A stretch of DNA of 10,811 nt from JBBDIO01 sp040880365 (GCA_040880365.1 JBBDIO010000291.1:1-10811), one strand, 5' to 3'. Positions 1 through 6,432 are shown, numbered from the stretch's first letter. Program-made: numbers and translations. Notes: generated from the sequence alone by a model not told the origin.

Positions 1-842
1 GTCAACGCGCCATCGCCGCCGAAGTGCAACGCCAGGTCGAAGCGCGCTATCATGACATCATCGGCATCATTCAGCATGAATTCCGCACACCGATGACCTT
101 GCTGTTGGGCTATGGTGAATATCTGCGCGACGCGCTGGATGACAAGCTGGATAAAGATGAGTTGAAGCTATCGGTAGACGCGATTCTCAGCGGCAGTCTG
201 CGGCTGAACCGGTTGATCGAAAGTTTCCTCTTTTTGTCGGAATTGCAATATAAACGCGCCGACCAACTGCAAATGCAGCGGATTGTCCCCGCTATGCTGT
301 GGCGCGAAGTGCAGATCATGCGCCGTGCCGAAGCCGCAGAATCACCCGTGGAGATTGTCTTGACGAATCCCGAAGACATGCCCGCGGCAGAAGTCGATCC
401 CGAACTGGTGCGCGAGGCGTTGAGCCGCCTGCTAGACAATGCTTTGCAGTATACGCGGCCCGGTTCCCAGGAAATTCGGCTGCGGGTAGAAACTACCGGG
501 CAGTGGGTGCGCTGGATTATTGAAGACCAGGGTCCCGGCATTGAGGCCGATCAGCTGCAACGGATTCTGGAACCATTTGGGCATGTGCAAGGCAAGCGTT
601 TTGCGCCCCAGGCTGTGGGGCTTTCGCTGGCAATCGTCAAGCGCATCGCCGAATTGCACGGCGGGGCATTGACCGTGGAAAGCGAATTGGATGAGGGTAG
701 CCGGTTTATTCTGCAATTGCCGCGGCACATGGCACAGGAAAAAGGGGGGGCGGACGATTGGGCCGGCGAAGCGCGCACCCCCGACGCCAGCCCGCGCGAA
801 GATGACGAACCGCCACCAAAAAATGGCACCTATTCGGCCTAA
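1..842 (+). CDS. Sensor histidine kinase, C-terminal part (5'-truncated by window edge)
   Basis: This is the transmitter part of a two-component sensor kinase, which autophosphorylates on His and passes the phosphate to a response regulator not present here. The frame is open to the left edge (first full codon at 3), so sensor, PAS or membrane segments lie outside. The GTG at 24 is not a credible start. Counting residues from that codon, the HisKA H-box QHEFRTP holds the phospho-acceptor His18 (codon 75-77). The HATPase_c domain follows: N-box around D138-N139, G1 box DQGPGIE near 168-174, F-box EPFG near 183 and G2 region AVGLSLAIVKRI near 197, ending in a typical beta-strand FILQLP. A 40-residue acidic, Pro-rich tail follows the fold and looks disordered. 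nagA begins 24 bp downstream without an intervening terminator. The kinase identity is secure; the signal and the partner are unknown. Confidence 0.93.
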   Translation, partial: QRAIAAEVQRQVEARYHDIIGIIQHEFRTPMTLLLGYGEYLRDALDDKLDKDELKLSVDAILSGSLRLNRLIESFLFLSELQYKRADQLQMQRIVPAMLWREVQIMRRAEAAESPVEIVLTNPEDMPAAEVDPELVREALSRLLDNALQYTRPGSQEIRLRVETTGQWVRWIIEDQGPGIEADQLQRILEPFGHVQGKRFAPQAVGLSLAIVKRIAELHGGALTVESELDEGSRFILQLPRHMAQEKGGADDWAGEARTPDASPREDDEPPPKNGTYSA

Positions 843-857
843 CCCCCGCGCAGAAGC

Positions 858-861
858 GAGG
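858..861 (+). promoter_or_regulatory. Ribosome binding site deciding the GTG start of nagA
   Basis: GAGG lies 5 nt upstream of the GTG at 867. It supports this GTG over internal TTG/GTG codons near 925, which have no SD-like sequence although the conserved fold begins there. Confidence 0.6.
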
Positions 862-866
862 TTCGT

Positions 867-2195
867 GTGTCCAACTCTGCATCCGGCCCCGCGGCTTTGA
901 CAGGGGCGCAGGCGTCTTTTCCCCAGTTGGTGATTGAAGGCGGCCAGATCCCCGCCCGTTTTTTTGCCACGCGCCGCACGCACAACGGATTTACGCCCGC
1001 CGCCATTGTCACGGTGCAAGGATATATTCACGCAGTAGACCAGGAATTTTCGCAGAATGTTTTCCCGGAAACTGCATCGGCTGGGGCGCGGCTGGATGCG
1101 CGCGACTGCGTGGTGTTGCCGGGTTTCATCGACCTGCATATCCACGGCGCGGCCGGGCATGACACTATGGACGCGACGCCGGAGGCCCTGCTGCATATGG
1201 CGCGCTTTCTGGTGCAACAGGGCGTCACCGGGTTTCTGCCCACCACTATGACCGCGCCCCACGCCGCAACCCTGGCTGCGCTCCAGACAGTCGCCCGGTT
1301 TGTGAACCAACCTGCCGTCAACCACTCTCCGGTTCAGCTTACGACCCTGCCCGCACACGGCGCGCGCGTCTTGGGCGTCCATCTCGAAGGCCCCTACCTC
1401 AGCCCCGACTTTCCCGGCGCACAGCCCGCCGCCGCAATTCGCGCGCCCGATCTGGCCGAATTCACTGCCTATCTGGATGCAGCACCGATTCGGCTGGTCA
1501 CGCTCGCGCCGGAATTGCCGGGTGCAGATGCGCTCATCCATGCGGCCCAGGCGCGGGGTATCCGCGTGGCGCTGGGCCATTCTGCTGCCACCTATGAACA
1601 GGCGCGCGCGGCGTTTGCCCAGGGTATGGATCAGGTGACCCACACCTACAACGCCATGACTGGGCTGCACCACCGCGCGCCGGGGAGCGTCGGCGCGGCG
1701 CTGGTAGATGACCGGGTCTATGCACAACTGATTGCCGATGGCATTCATGTTCACCCGGCGGCTATGTCAATTCTGGCGCGCGCCAAAGGCCCCGACAAGG
1801 TTGTGCTGATCACCGATGCTATGGCCGCGACGGGCATGGGACCCGGTCGCTATGCCCTGGGTGGGCTGCCGGTAGTGGTAGAAAATGACGAATGCCGGCT
1901 GGAATCGGGCGCACTGGCGGGGAGTATCCTGACTATGGATGCCGCGCTGCGCAATTTCATGGCGGCGACGGCATTACCGCTGGAAACGGCCTGGATAAGC
2001 ACAAGCTACGCCCCGGCCTGTGCGCTGGGGCTGGATGCGCACCTGGGCGCGATTGAACCCGGTTTTGCCGCCGATTTGGTGCTATTAGATGCCGAACTGC
2101 GGGTGGTTGCCACGATTATTGGGGGCGAGGTGGCATATCTGCGCGATCCGGCGCGCCTGCGCCATTCTCCTCCACATTCTTCCCCACGCGGGTAA
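867..2195 (+). CDS. nagA: N-acetylglucosamine-6-phosphate deacetylase
   Basis: NagA removes acetate from GlcNAc-6-phosphate to give glucosamine-6-phosphate in cytoplasmic amino-sugar and cell-wall recycling. The 442-residue product is an amidohydrolase-superfamily TIM barrel. Visible motifs are the HxH strand PGFIDLHIHG (H91, H93), the metal-binding Glu in VHLEGPYLSP (E174), the metal-ligand histidines H238 (ALGHSAATY) and H259 (VTHTYNAM), and the catalytic Asp in LITDAMAATG (D317). These match the E. coli NagA set E131, H195, H216 and D273 in order and spacing. It is longer than the roughly 380 residues usual for the family, because of about 20 extra N-terminal residues and some loops. The GTG start has a GAGG SD site. 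It sits 24 bp after the histidine kinase. Its last 80 bp overlap the 3' end of the convergent mevalonate kinase gene, and the tail after GGEVAYLRDP is low complexity. No nagB, nagE or nagK is in view, so pathway context comes from family knowledge only. Confidence 0.93.
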   Translation: MSNSASGPAALTGAQASFPQLVIEGGQIPARFFATRRTHNGFTPAAIVTVQGYIHAVDQEFSQNVFPETASAGARLDARDCVVLPGFIDLHIHGAAGHDTMDATPEALLHMARFLVQQGVTGFLPTTMTAPHAATLAALQTVARFVNQPAVNHSPVQLTTLPAHGARVLGVHLEGPYLSPDFPGAQPAAAIRAPDLAEFTAYLDAAPIRLVTLAPELPGADALIHAAQARGIRVALGHSAATYEQARAAFAQGMDQVTHTYNAMTGLHHRAPGSVGAALVDDRVYAQLIADGIHVHPAAMSILARAKGPDKVVLITDAMAATGMGPGRYALGGLPVVVENDECRLESGALAGSILTMDAALRNFMAATALPLETAWISTSYAPACALGLDAHLGAIEPGFAADLVLLDAELRVVATIIGGEVAYLRDPARLRHSPPHSSPRG

Positions 2196-3377
2196 GAATT
2201 ACCCGCCGCGCGCCTGCCGCAGTCAGCGCGGCGACGACCGCATCGGCGCTTGTTTCTGTCACCAGTGCGATCATGTTGCCCCCCCCGCCGCCGCCGCTCA
2301 ATTTTGCGCCCGGCGCACCCGCGGCGCGCGCCGCAGCAACCAGACGATCCAGCGCCGGTGTACTCACTTCCAACTGTTGCAATAGTGTGTGATTGGCGTT
2401 GAAAAGCGGCCCCAGGCGCGCGGGCGCGCCTGTTTCCAGCGCGTGCCGGGCCTGTTCGACCAGGACAGCGATCTCTGTGAAGATGCGCGCCAGGCGCGTG
2501 GGGTTCGCTTGCCACAATTGGCGCACATGCGCCACGGTGGCGCGCGTGGAACCGGGCGTGCCGCTGTCGGCAATCGCCAGCATAATGGGGCGGGCGGGTG
2601 TGAAGATTTGGGGCGGCTCGCCCTTGCGAAACCAGACCGGCGCGCCATAGCTCACCACCGTATTGTCGATGCCGCTGGGCGTGCCGTGATAGATCTGTTC
2701 GGCGGCAAAGACAATTTGGGATATCTGCGCGGGAACCGGCGGCGGCACAGTCGCCGGTATAGTCGCGTCGGTGTGGCGCGCCATTTGCCAGAGCGCCTGC
2801 GCCAGAGCGGCGCACAAAGCCGCGCCGCTGCCCAGCCCGCTCGCCATGGGGATTTGGCTGTGCAGCGTCACATGCCAGGCGGGGGGCTGGGTATAGCCCA
2901 ACCGGGTCAGGGTCTGACGCGCCACCAGGATCAGAGGCTCTTCGGTGGCGTTTTCTGTGGGATATGCTGCTGGTGTGTCCGCGTCTGGTATGTCTGCGTC
3001 GGGTGTGCGCGGGCTATCCCACGTTGTCATGCGAAAAGTGCGGTCGATATCGCGGGCGTAAATCACCAGACCGCCGGTTGCGTCATGTGCTGCTGCGGCA
3101 TCTGTCACGGTTGCGGTTGCCACCGTCTGCCAGACAGGCACAGCAATCNNNNNNNNNNNNNNNNNNNNNNNNNNNNNNNNNNNNNNNNNNNNNNNNNNNN
3201 NNNNNNNNNNNNNNNNNNNNNNNNNNNNNNNNNNNNNNNNNNNNNNNNTGCGGCATCTGTCACGGTTGCGGTTGCCACCGTCTGCCAGACAGGCACAGCA
3301 ATCGCGGGGTGCCCATAGACCACAGCATGTTCGCCCAGCAAAATCACTTTGCCCGGCGCGTGCGCGGTAACGGTCAT
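2116..3377 (-). CDS. mvk: Mevalonate kinase (GHMP family), interrupted by a 100-N assembly gap
   Basis: It phosphorylates mevalonate with ATP in the mevalonate route to isoprenoids, in the cytoplasm. As printed the frame is broken: the part upstream of the N run and the part downstream are in different frames. Collapsing the 55-bp duplication and the Ns (removing 155 bp) joins them into one 368-residue frame. In that numbering the GHMP motifs are PGKVILLGEHAVVYG (8-22), PMASGLGSGAAL (125-136; the second Ser of GLGSSAA is Gly), TPSGIDN with the likely catalytic Asp186, and KLSGGGGGGN (307-316, phosphate-binding loop). TPSGIDN favours mevalonate kinase over galactokinase or homoserine kinase. 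The ATG at 3375-3377 starts exactly at the family N-terminus (MTVTAHAPGK) but has no SD site, because a repeat hairpin ends 3 nt upstream. An in-frame ATG at 3458 would add 27 residues, mostly repeat-encoded. Residues about 71-91 (PRTPDADIPDADTPAAYPTEN) are a low-complexity insertion. The gene lies 105 bp downstream of the amidohydrolase on the same strand. Confidence 0.9.
2971..3000 (-). repeat. In-frame tandem 15-bp duplication within mvk
   Basis: Two adjacent 15-bp units (2971-2985 and 2986-3000) differ at only two positions, and a degenerate third follows. On the coding strand they encode PDAD-type pentapeptides (PDADI, PDADT), giving an acidic linker in mevalonate kinase without changing frame. 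Confidence 0.7.
3094..3148. repeat. Left copy of 55-bp contig-end overlap
   Basis: These 55 bases are identical to 3249-3303 on the other side of the N run. Both lie within mvk and encode the same segment (IAVPVWQTVATATVTDAA). Fifty-five is a standard k-mer size in de Bruijn assemblers, so this is read as an unmerged contig overlap and not as a biological repeat. Confidence 0.92.
3149..3248. other. Assembly gap of exactly 100 N
   Basis: The run is exactly 100 N, a conventional filler length. It is flanked by the two identical 55-bp copies. Collapsing the overlap restores the mvk frame, so the true missing length is probably zero. Confidence 0.95.
3249..3303. repeat. Right copy of 55-bp contig-end overlap
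   Basis: Identical to 3094-3148. Treating the two copies as one sequence gives a continuous mevalonate kinase reading frame. Confidence 0.92.
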
Positions 3378-3451
3378 AATAAGGATGAAGGTTGAAGGAT
3401 GAAGGATGAAGGCAACAGCATGAATGCAACCCTGCTCGCGCAAATTTTCAT
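3374..3451 (-). CDS. Candidate 25-codon upstream ORF coupled to mvk
   Basis: On the minus strand an ATG at 3451 opens a 25-codon frame that ends in TGA at 3374-3376, overlapping the mvk ATG in an ATGA arrangement typical of translational coupling. An AGGG from the preceding heptamer unit lies 7 nt before this ATG, which is good SD spacing. The peptide (MKICASRVAF...SSLL) is largely encoded by the repeat and resembles nothing I recognise. It may be a leader whose translation opens the hairpin, or a chance product of the repeat. Confidence 0.25.
   Translation of the reverse strand: MKICASRVAFMLLPSSFILQPSSLL
3381..3408. repeat. Heptamer array, arm 1 (AAGGATG x4)
   Basis: Four tandem heptamers: AAGGATG, AAGGTTG, AAGGATG, AAGGATG. 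It is the inverted partner of 3449-3476. In the mvk transcript it reads CATCCTT and forms the 3' arm of a potential hairpin ending 3 nt before the mvk start. Confidence 0.9.
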
Positions 3452-3476
3452 CCTTCATCCCTCATCCTTCATCCTT
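3449..3476. repeat. Heptamer array, arm 2 (CATCCTT x4)
   Basis: Four tandem heptamers: CATCCTT, CATCCCT, CATCCTT, CATCCTT. This is the reverse complement of arm 1 with only two mismatched positions over 28 bp. The loop between the arms is 40 nt (3409-3448) and contains the small dyad GCATGAATGC. It begins 6 nt after the amidohydrolase stop, so the hairpin may also act as a 3' end or RNA-processing barrier. Confidence 0.9.
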
Positions 3477-3482
3477 CAAAAA

Positions 3483-4739
3483 TCAGCAGCAGTTGCCGCC
3501 GTGGACCGATTTCGCCAGGGCCGCGGGGGTGTAGCCTTCTTTGACCAGGAATTCCTGCCTTTCCGAAAGCGCAATCCACGGCATGGGCCGTTCGCGCAGC
3601 GAGTCGGTGCCCGCCGGGTCGCGCAGCATTTCTTCACCGTCCACAATCGTGCATGTATTGCGGATCAGGGTATCGCCTTCATAGCGGTTCATGTGAACAT
3701 CGAAATAGGCAAAATTGCCCGAATCCAGCGCGAAGACGGCCACATCTGCGGCTGCGCCTACCTTCAGCGTGCCGATCTCATCCTGCAAGCCCATTGCCTG
3801 GGCAGGGTTGACGGTGGCAGCCTTGACCACATCTTCAAACGAAAGGCCCAGCGCCATAAACTTGCTCATACAGGTGGGCAGGTCGAAGCAGGGACCCTGG
3901 ATACTCGTCTGATGGATGTCCGAGGAGATCACATCGGGCTGATAGCCCGCCTTGGTCATGGCCTCGGCGACTTCGAACGAGAAGGAACCGCCGCCGTGTC
4001 CGATATCCATGACAACCCCCCGATCCCAGGCGGCTTTGGCATCGTCGAGCAGCACGCCCTTTTCATCGGTGATGCGCATGTCGCCACCCGTAAAACAGTG
4101 GGTCAGAATATCGCCTTCTTGCAGATGCGACAGAATATCGCCAATGGCAGGCCCGGTACCGATATGGCACATGAGGGGCAACCCCACGCGGTCGGCGGCG
4201 GCGCGCGCCCGCTTCAGCGGTTCCAGACCGTTGTTCATGATGGTGTTGTGGTCGATGCGCACCTTGATACCCAGCGCCACATTGCGATTGGCGTTGATGA
4301 GTTGGGCACACAGATCCACGTCGCAATAGCCCAGATTGCCCAATTCCCAGGTCTGGGCGACCAGGCCGATAGACGAAATGTTGAGCAGCGCATAGATGCG
4401 CGCCTGGGCGGGCTTGACGATGTAATCGCGGAAGCCAATCATGTTATACGCGCCTGCGGAACCCACATCCAGCCAGGTGGTGACGCCGGTGCGCGCGGCG
4501 ATGGGGTCGGCCATCACGCCCCAATAGGTGCCGCCATAGTAGACATGGGTGTGCATATCGATGAGGCCGGGCGTCACATATTGACCGGTGGCATCGATCA
4601 CACGCACCGCGGCTTCGGCGGGGATGTTGCTATCGACCGCGGCGATCCGGTTGCGCTTAATCGCCACATCCAGTTTGCCAAATGTACCGGTACCGGGATC
4701 GACTACCTGACCGCCCCGAATAAGTAGATCGAATTGCAT
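3483..4739 (-). CDS. Amidohydrolase/deacetylase-family metallohydrolase (cog3964, EF_0837/Atu3266 type)
   Basis: A 418-residue amidohydrolase-superfamily enzyme with the full binuclear metal set: H63 and H65 in DMHTHV, a likely carboxylated Lys159 in LGIKVRI, H192 (MCHIG), H214 (LTHCF) and catalytic Asp274 (SSDIHQ). GIKVRI, TGGD and SSDIHQ are hallmarks of the cog3964 group, which is often mislabelled dihydroorotase or adenine deaminase. Family knowledge: the characterised Atu3266 hydrolyses acetyl-(R)-mandelate and related acetylated alpha-hydroxy acids, while natural substrates remain uncertain. The protein ends in Asn-Cys-Cys. The start has a CAGGAG SD (4749-4754 on the complement) 9 nt upstream of the ATG. 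It is divergent from a dehydratase-like enzyme across 373 bp and upstream of mvk on the same strand. The family is secure; the substrate is unknown. Confidence 0.88.
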   Translation of the reverse strand: MQFDLLIRGGQVVDPGTGTFGKLDVAIKRNRIAAVDSNIPAEAAVRVIDATGQYVTPGLIDMHTHVYYGGTYWGVMADPIAARTGVTTWLDVGSAGAYNMIGFRDYIVKPAQARIYALLNISSIGLVAQTWELGNLGYCDVDLCAQLINANRNVALGIKVRIDHNTIMNNGLEPLKRARAAADRVGLPLMCHIGTGPAIGDILSHLQEGDILTHCFTGGDMRITDEKGVLLDDAKAAWDRGVVMDIGHGGGSFSFEVAEAMTKAGYQPDVISSDIHQTSIQGPCFDLPTCMSKFMALGLSFEDVVKAATVNPAQAMGLQDEIGTLKVGAAADVAVFALDSGNFAYFDVHMNRYEGDTLIRNTCTIVDGEEMLRDPAGTDSLRERPMPWIALSERQEFLVKEGYTPAALAKSVHGGNCC

Positions 4740-5005
4740 AGTGGGAAACTCCTGGTTCTAGTGCCTGGTCGGCATCTGCGCTCGCGACGCCGGATAGAAA
4801 AGCTGTTGGATACTGCGGTTGTCTGGCGTCCGGTGATGCAGATACAGGTGATGCTGAACCGGATGGGTAGATTCAGATCTGATGTTGAAATGGTGGACGC
4901 TAGGCGGCAGATGCCGTGTGAGGTTTTGTCGAATGATACCAGTCGCGCGGCAGAAAGGAAAAGCCACACACGGTTGGATGGGGTATACTGAACCCCGTAC
5001 CCATA

Positions 5006-5047
5006 TTGAATCGCGCACGTTGAATCGCGCGCGCTGAATTCCGCACG
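5006..5047. repeat. 3 x 14-bp tandem repeat upstream of the dehydratase-like gene
   Basis: Units are TTGAATCGCGCACG, TTGAATCGCGCGCG and CTGAATTCCGCACG. A degenerate copy CTGAACCCCGTACC precedes them at 4988-5001, offset by 4 bp. The array ends 65 bp before the chosen start codon. Confidence 0.88.
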
Positions 5048-5102
5048 GTACAATCTTCGCCAATCCGATTACTCACCCAACCACGAATTTCCCATGCAGA
5101 AT

Positions 5103-5106
5103 GGAG
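5103..5106 (+). promoter_or_regulatory. Ribosome binding site deciding the start at 5113
   Basis: GGAG lies 6 nt before the ATG at 5113. The upstream in-frame ATG at 5101 has no SD site and itself overlaps this GGAG. The family N-terminus (MRITRVDAYAIKIP) also begins at 5113. Confidence 0.7.
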
Positions 5107-5112
5107 CAACCC

Positions 5113-6273
5113 ATGCGCATTACCCGCGTCGATGCCTATGCTATCAAGATTCCGCCCACCGACAGCACCACGCTGGAGGGCAATCTCAACATTGAACAGT
5201 ATGGCGACTATACCATTGCCGCGGATGCGTGGACTTCTATCTATTCGCGCAACCACGAAACCTGTTTGGTGCGTCTGGAAACCGATACGGGGCTGGTGGG
5301 GTGGGGCGAAGGCCAGGCGCCGGTTTCGCCGCGGGCGACGGCTGTGCTGGTCGAAGACCTGTGTACGCCGCTGCTGCTGGGGCGCGATCCTTTCGATGTG
5401 GAATATATCTGGTATCGGCTCTACAGCGCCATGCGCGAGCGCGGCCATATCACAGGCTTCTATGTAGATGCCCTGGCGGGCGTGGATCTGGCCCTCTATG
5501 ATCTGCTGGGCAAGGCGCTGGACAAGCCTGCCTATAAATTGCTGGGCGGCGCGTTTCGCCCCAATGTGCCTATCTATGCGGGCATGGGCGGCGACGATCC
5601 CCAGCGCGTGGCCGCGGCGGCGCGCGAGCATGTGGATGCAGGCTATGCCGCGCTCAAATTGCATCTGCGCGTGGAAAATGCCCGGCTGGTCGAAATTGTG
5701 GCCGCGGTGCGCGATGCTGTTGGCCCGGCAATTACGCTTATGGTGGATGTGCACGGCACGCGTGACGTGGCAGAAGCCATCGAGCTGGGGCGCGGCCTGG
5801 AAGCGCAACAAGTCCGCTGGCTGGAAGCGCCCTGTCAGCCCGAAGATGTGCGCGGACAGGCGGAAATTGCGCGCGCCCTGGATATGCAGGTGGCGACGGG
5901 CGAATGGCTGCGCACCGTGTGGGAGTGGCGCCAGTGGATCGAGCAGCGTGCGTTCGACGTTGCCATGCCCGATATTGCGCGCACGGGGCTTTCGGAAGGC
6001 AAACGCATTGCCGCGCTGTGCGATAGTTTCAATCTGCCCATTGCGCCCCATGTGGGCGGCGGGGGGATGCTCTCGGTGGCAGCCACGATTCACTATTCGG
6101 CCGCGATTCCCAACTTGCAGATTATGGAACACAGCCACGGCGCACACGCACGCAAAGGGCTGATCGCGCACCGCTATCCCGAACCGGAAAACGGCATTTT
6201 CGCGCTGCCCACTGCGCCCGGCCTGGGCGTAGAAATTGATGAAGACGCCGTCGAGAAATACGCTGTGGAGTAA
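5113..6273 (+). CDS. Enolase-superfamily (mandelate racemase/muconate lactonizing) sugar-acid dehydratase-like enzyme
   Basis: A 386-residue enzyme with the MR/MLE capping domain and modified TIM barrel. It likely abstracts the alpha-proton of a carboxylate substrate using Mg2+. Counting from the upstream ATG at 5101, the metal ligands are D216, E242 (WLEAP) and E268 (GEW). The His-Asp dyad is H317 (APHVGG) with D291 (MPDI), and E343 (MEHS) completes the set. The second strand carries K186-L-H188 instead of the Lys-x-Lys of mandelate racemase, and D216-V-H218-G resembles the D-x-H of galactonate dehydratase (DgoD), where that His assists leaving-group departure. So a dehydratase of a sugar acid or other polyhydroxy acid is favoured over a racemase. 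The exact substrate cannot be read from sequence. It is divergent from the cog3964 hydrolase. It is followed by a possible terminator overlapping the arsR promoter. Confidence 0.87.
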   Translation: MRITRVDAYAIKIPPTDSTTLEGNLNIEQYGDYTIAADAWTSIYSRNHETCLVRLETDTGLVGWGEGQAPVSPRATAVLVEDLCTPLLLGRDPFDVEYIWYRLYSAMRERGHITGFYVDALAGVDLALYDLLGKALDKPAYKLLGGAFRPNVPIYAGMGGDDPQRVAAAAREHVDAGYAALKLHLRVENARLVEIVAAVRDAVGPAITLMVDVHGTRDVAEAIELGRGLEAQQVRWLEAPCQPEDVRGQAEIARALDMQVATGEWLRTVWEWRQWIEQRAFDVAMPDIARTGLSEGKRIAALCDSFNLPIAPHVGGGGMLSVAATIHYSAAIPNLQIMEHSHGAHARKGLIAHRYPEPENGIFALPTAPGLGVEIDEDAVEKYAVE

Positions 6274-6314
6274 ACCGGGCACGGCACCTGCAATCTTCAC
6301 ATACGCCCCGGTTT
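6272..6314 (+). terminator. Possible terminator after the dehydratase-like gene
   Basis: AAACCGGG (6272-6279) pairs perfectly with CCCGGTTT (6307-6314) around a 27-nt loop. The right arm's TTT overlaps the -35 of the downstream promoter. The large loop and short T run make this weak. Confidence 0.35.
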
Positions 6315-6341
6315 GACATTCAACTTTGTCTATTCTATCCT
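6313..6341 (+). promoter_or_regulatory. Promoter of arsR
   Basis: TTGACA (6313-6318, exact consensus) and TATCCT (6336-6341, four of six) are separated by 17 bp. It is the best sigma70-type promoter in the window and lies about 90 bp before the arsR start. Confidence 0.65.
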
Positions 6342-6342
6342 G

Positions 6343-6386
6343 TATGCAGAATTGTGAATATGCACGATTTGGTATGTAGGTTGTGG
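6343..6386. repeat. Three degenerate TATGCA-led direct repeats before arsR (possible operator)
   Basis: TATGCA at 6343, TATGCA at 6359 and TATGTA at 6373 head three similar units of 16, 14 and about 14 bp (for example TATGCAGAATTGTGAA then TATGCACGATTTGG). They start just after the -10, where an ArsR operator would be expected. They are direct repeats and not a clean dyad, so operator function is conjecture. Confidence 0.4.
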
Positions 6387-6432
6387 GCCTGCCCAAAAGA
6401 CAGGGTGGGATAACAGATACAGGATGAATGCC

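Larger units (their letters stand above)
4740..5112. promoter_or_regulatory. Divergent intergenic region between amidohydrolase and dehydratase-like gene
   Basis: These 373 bp must carry promoters for both divergent genes. A TATACT at 4984-4989 is a candidate -10 for the plus-strand gene, but no good -35 stands 16-18 bp before it. GGTGATGC occurs at 4832-4839 and 4847-4854, 15 bp apart. A 3 x 14-bp array lies at 5006-5047. No ORF with a recognisable product was seen here. Confidence 0.5.

Noticed and set aside
432..1754. 440-codon minus-strand frame opposite the kinase and nagA
   Set aside because: Antisense shadow of two genes with clear motifs, with low-complexity basic composition and no domain.
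2116..3429. Mevalonate kinase as a frameshifted pseudogene
   Set aside because: The apparent frameshift comes from the N filler plus a duplicated contig end. The frame is intact once the overlap is collapsed.
3381..3476. Terminal inverted repeats of a mobile element
   Set aside because: The inverted arms are only 40 bp apart with no transposase between them, and no target-site duplication is visible.
3399..4727. 442-codon plus-strand frame opposite the amidohydrolase
   Set aside because: Starts inside the heptamer repeat and runs antisense to an enzyme with all catalytic residues. No motif recognised.
3483..4739. Dihydroorotase or adenine deaminase assignment
   Set aside because: The GIKVRI, TGGD and SSDIHQ motifs fit the cog3964 deacetylase-like group better, and no pyrimidine or purine genes are adjacent.
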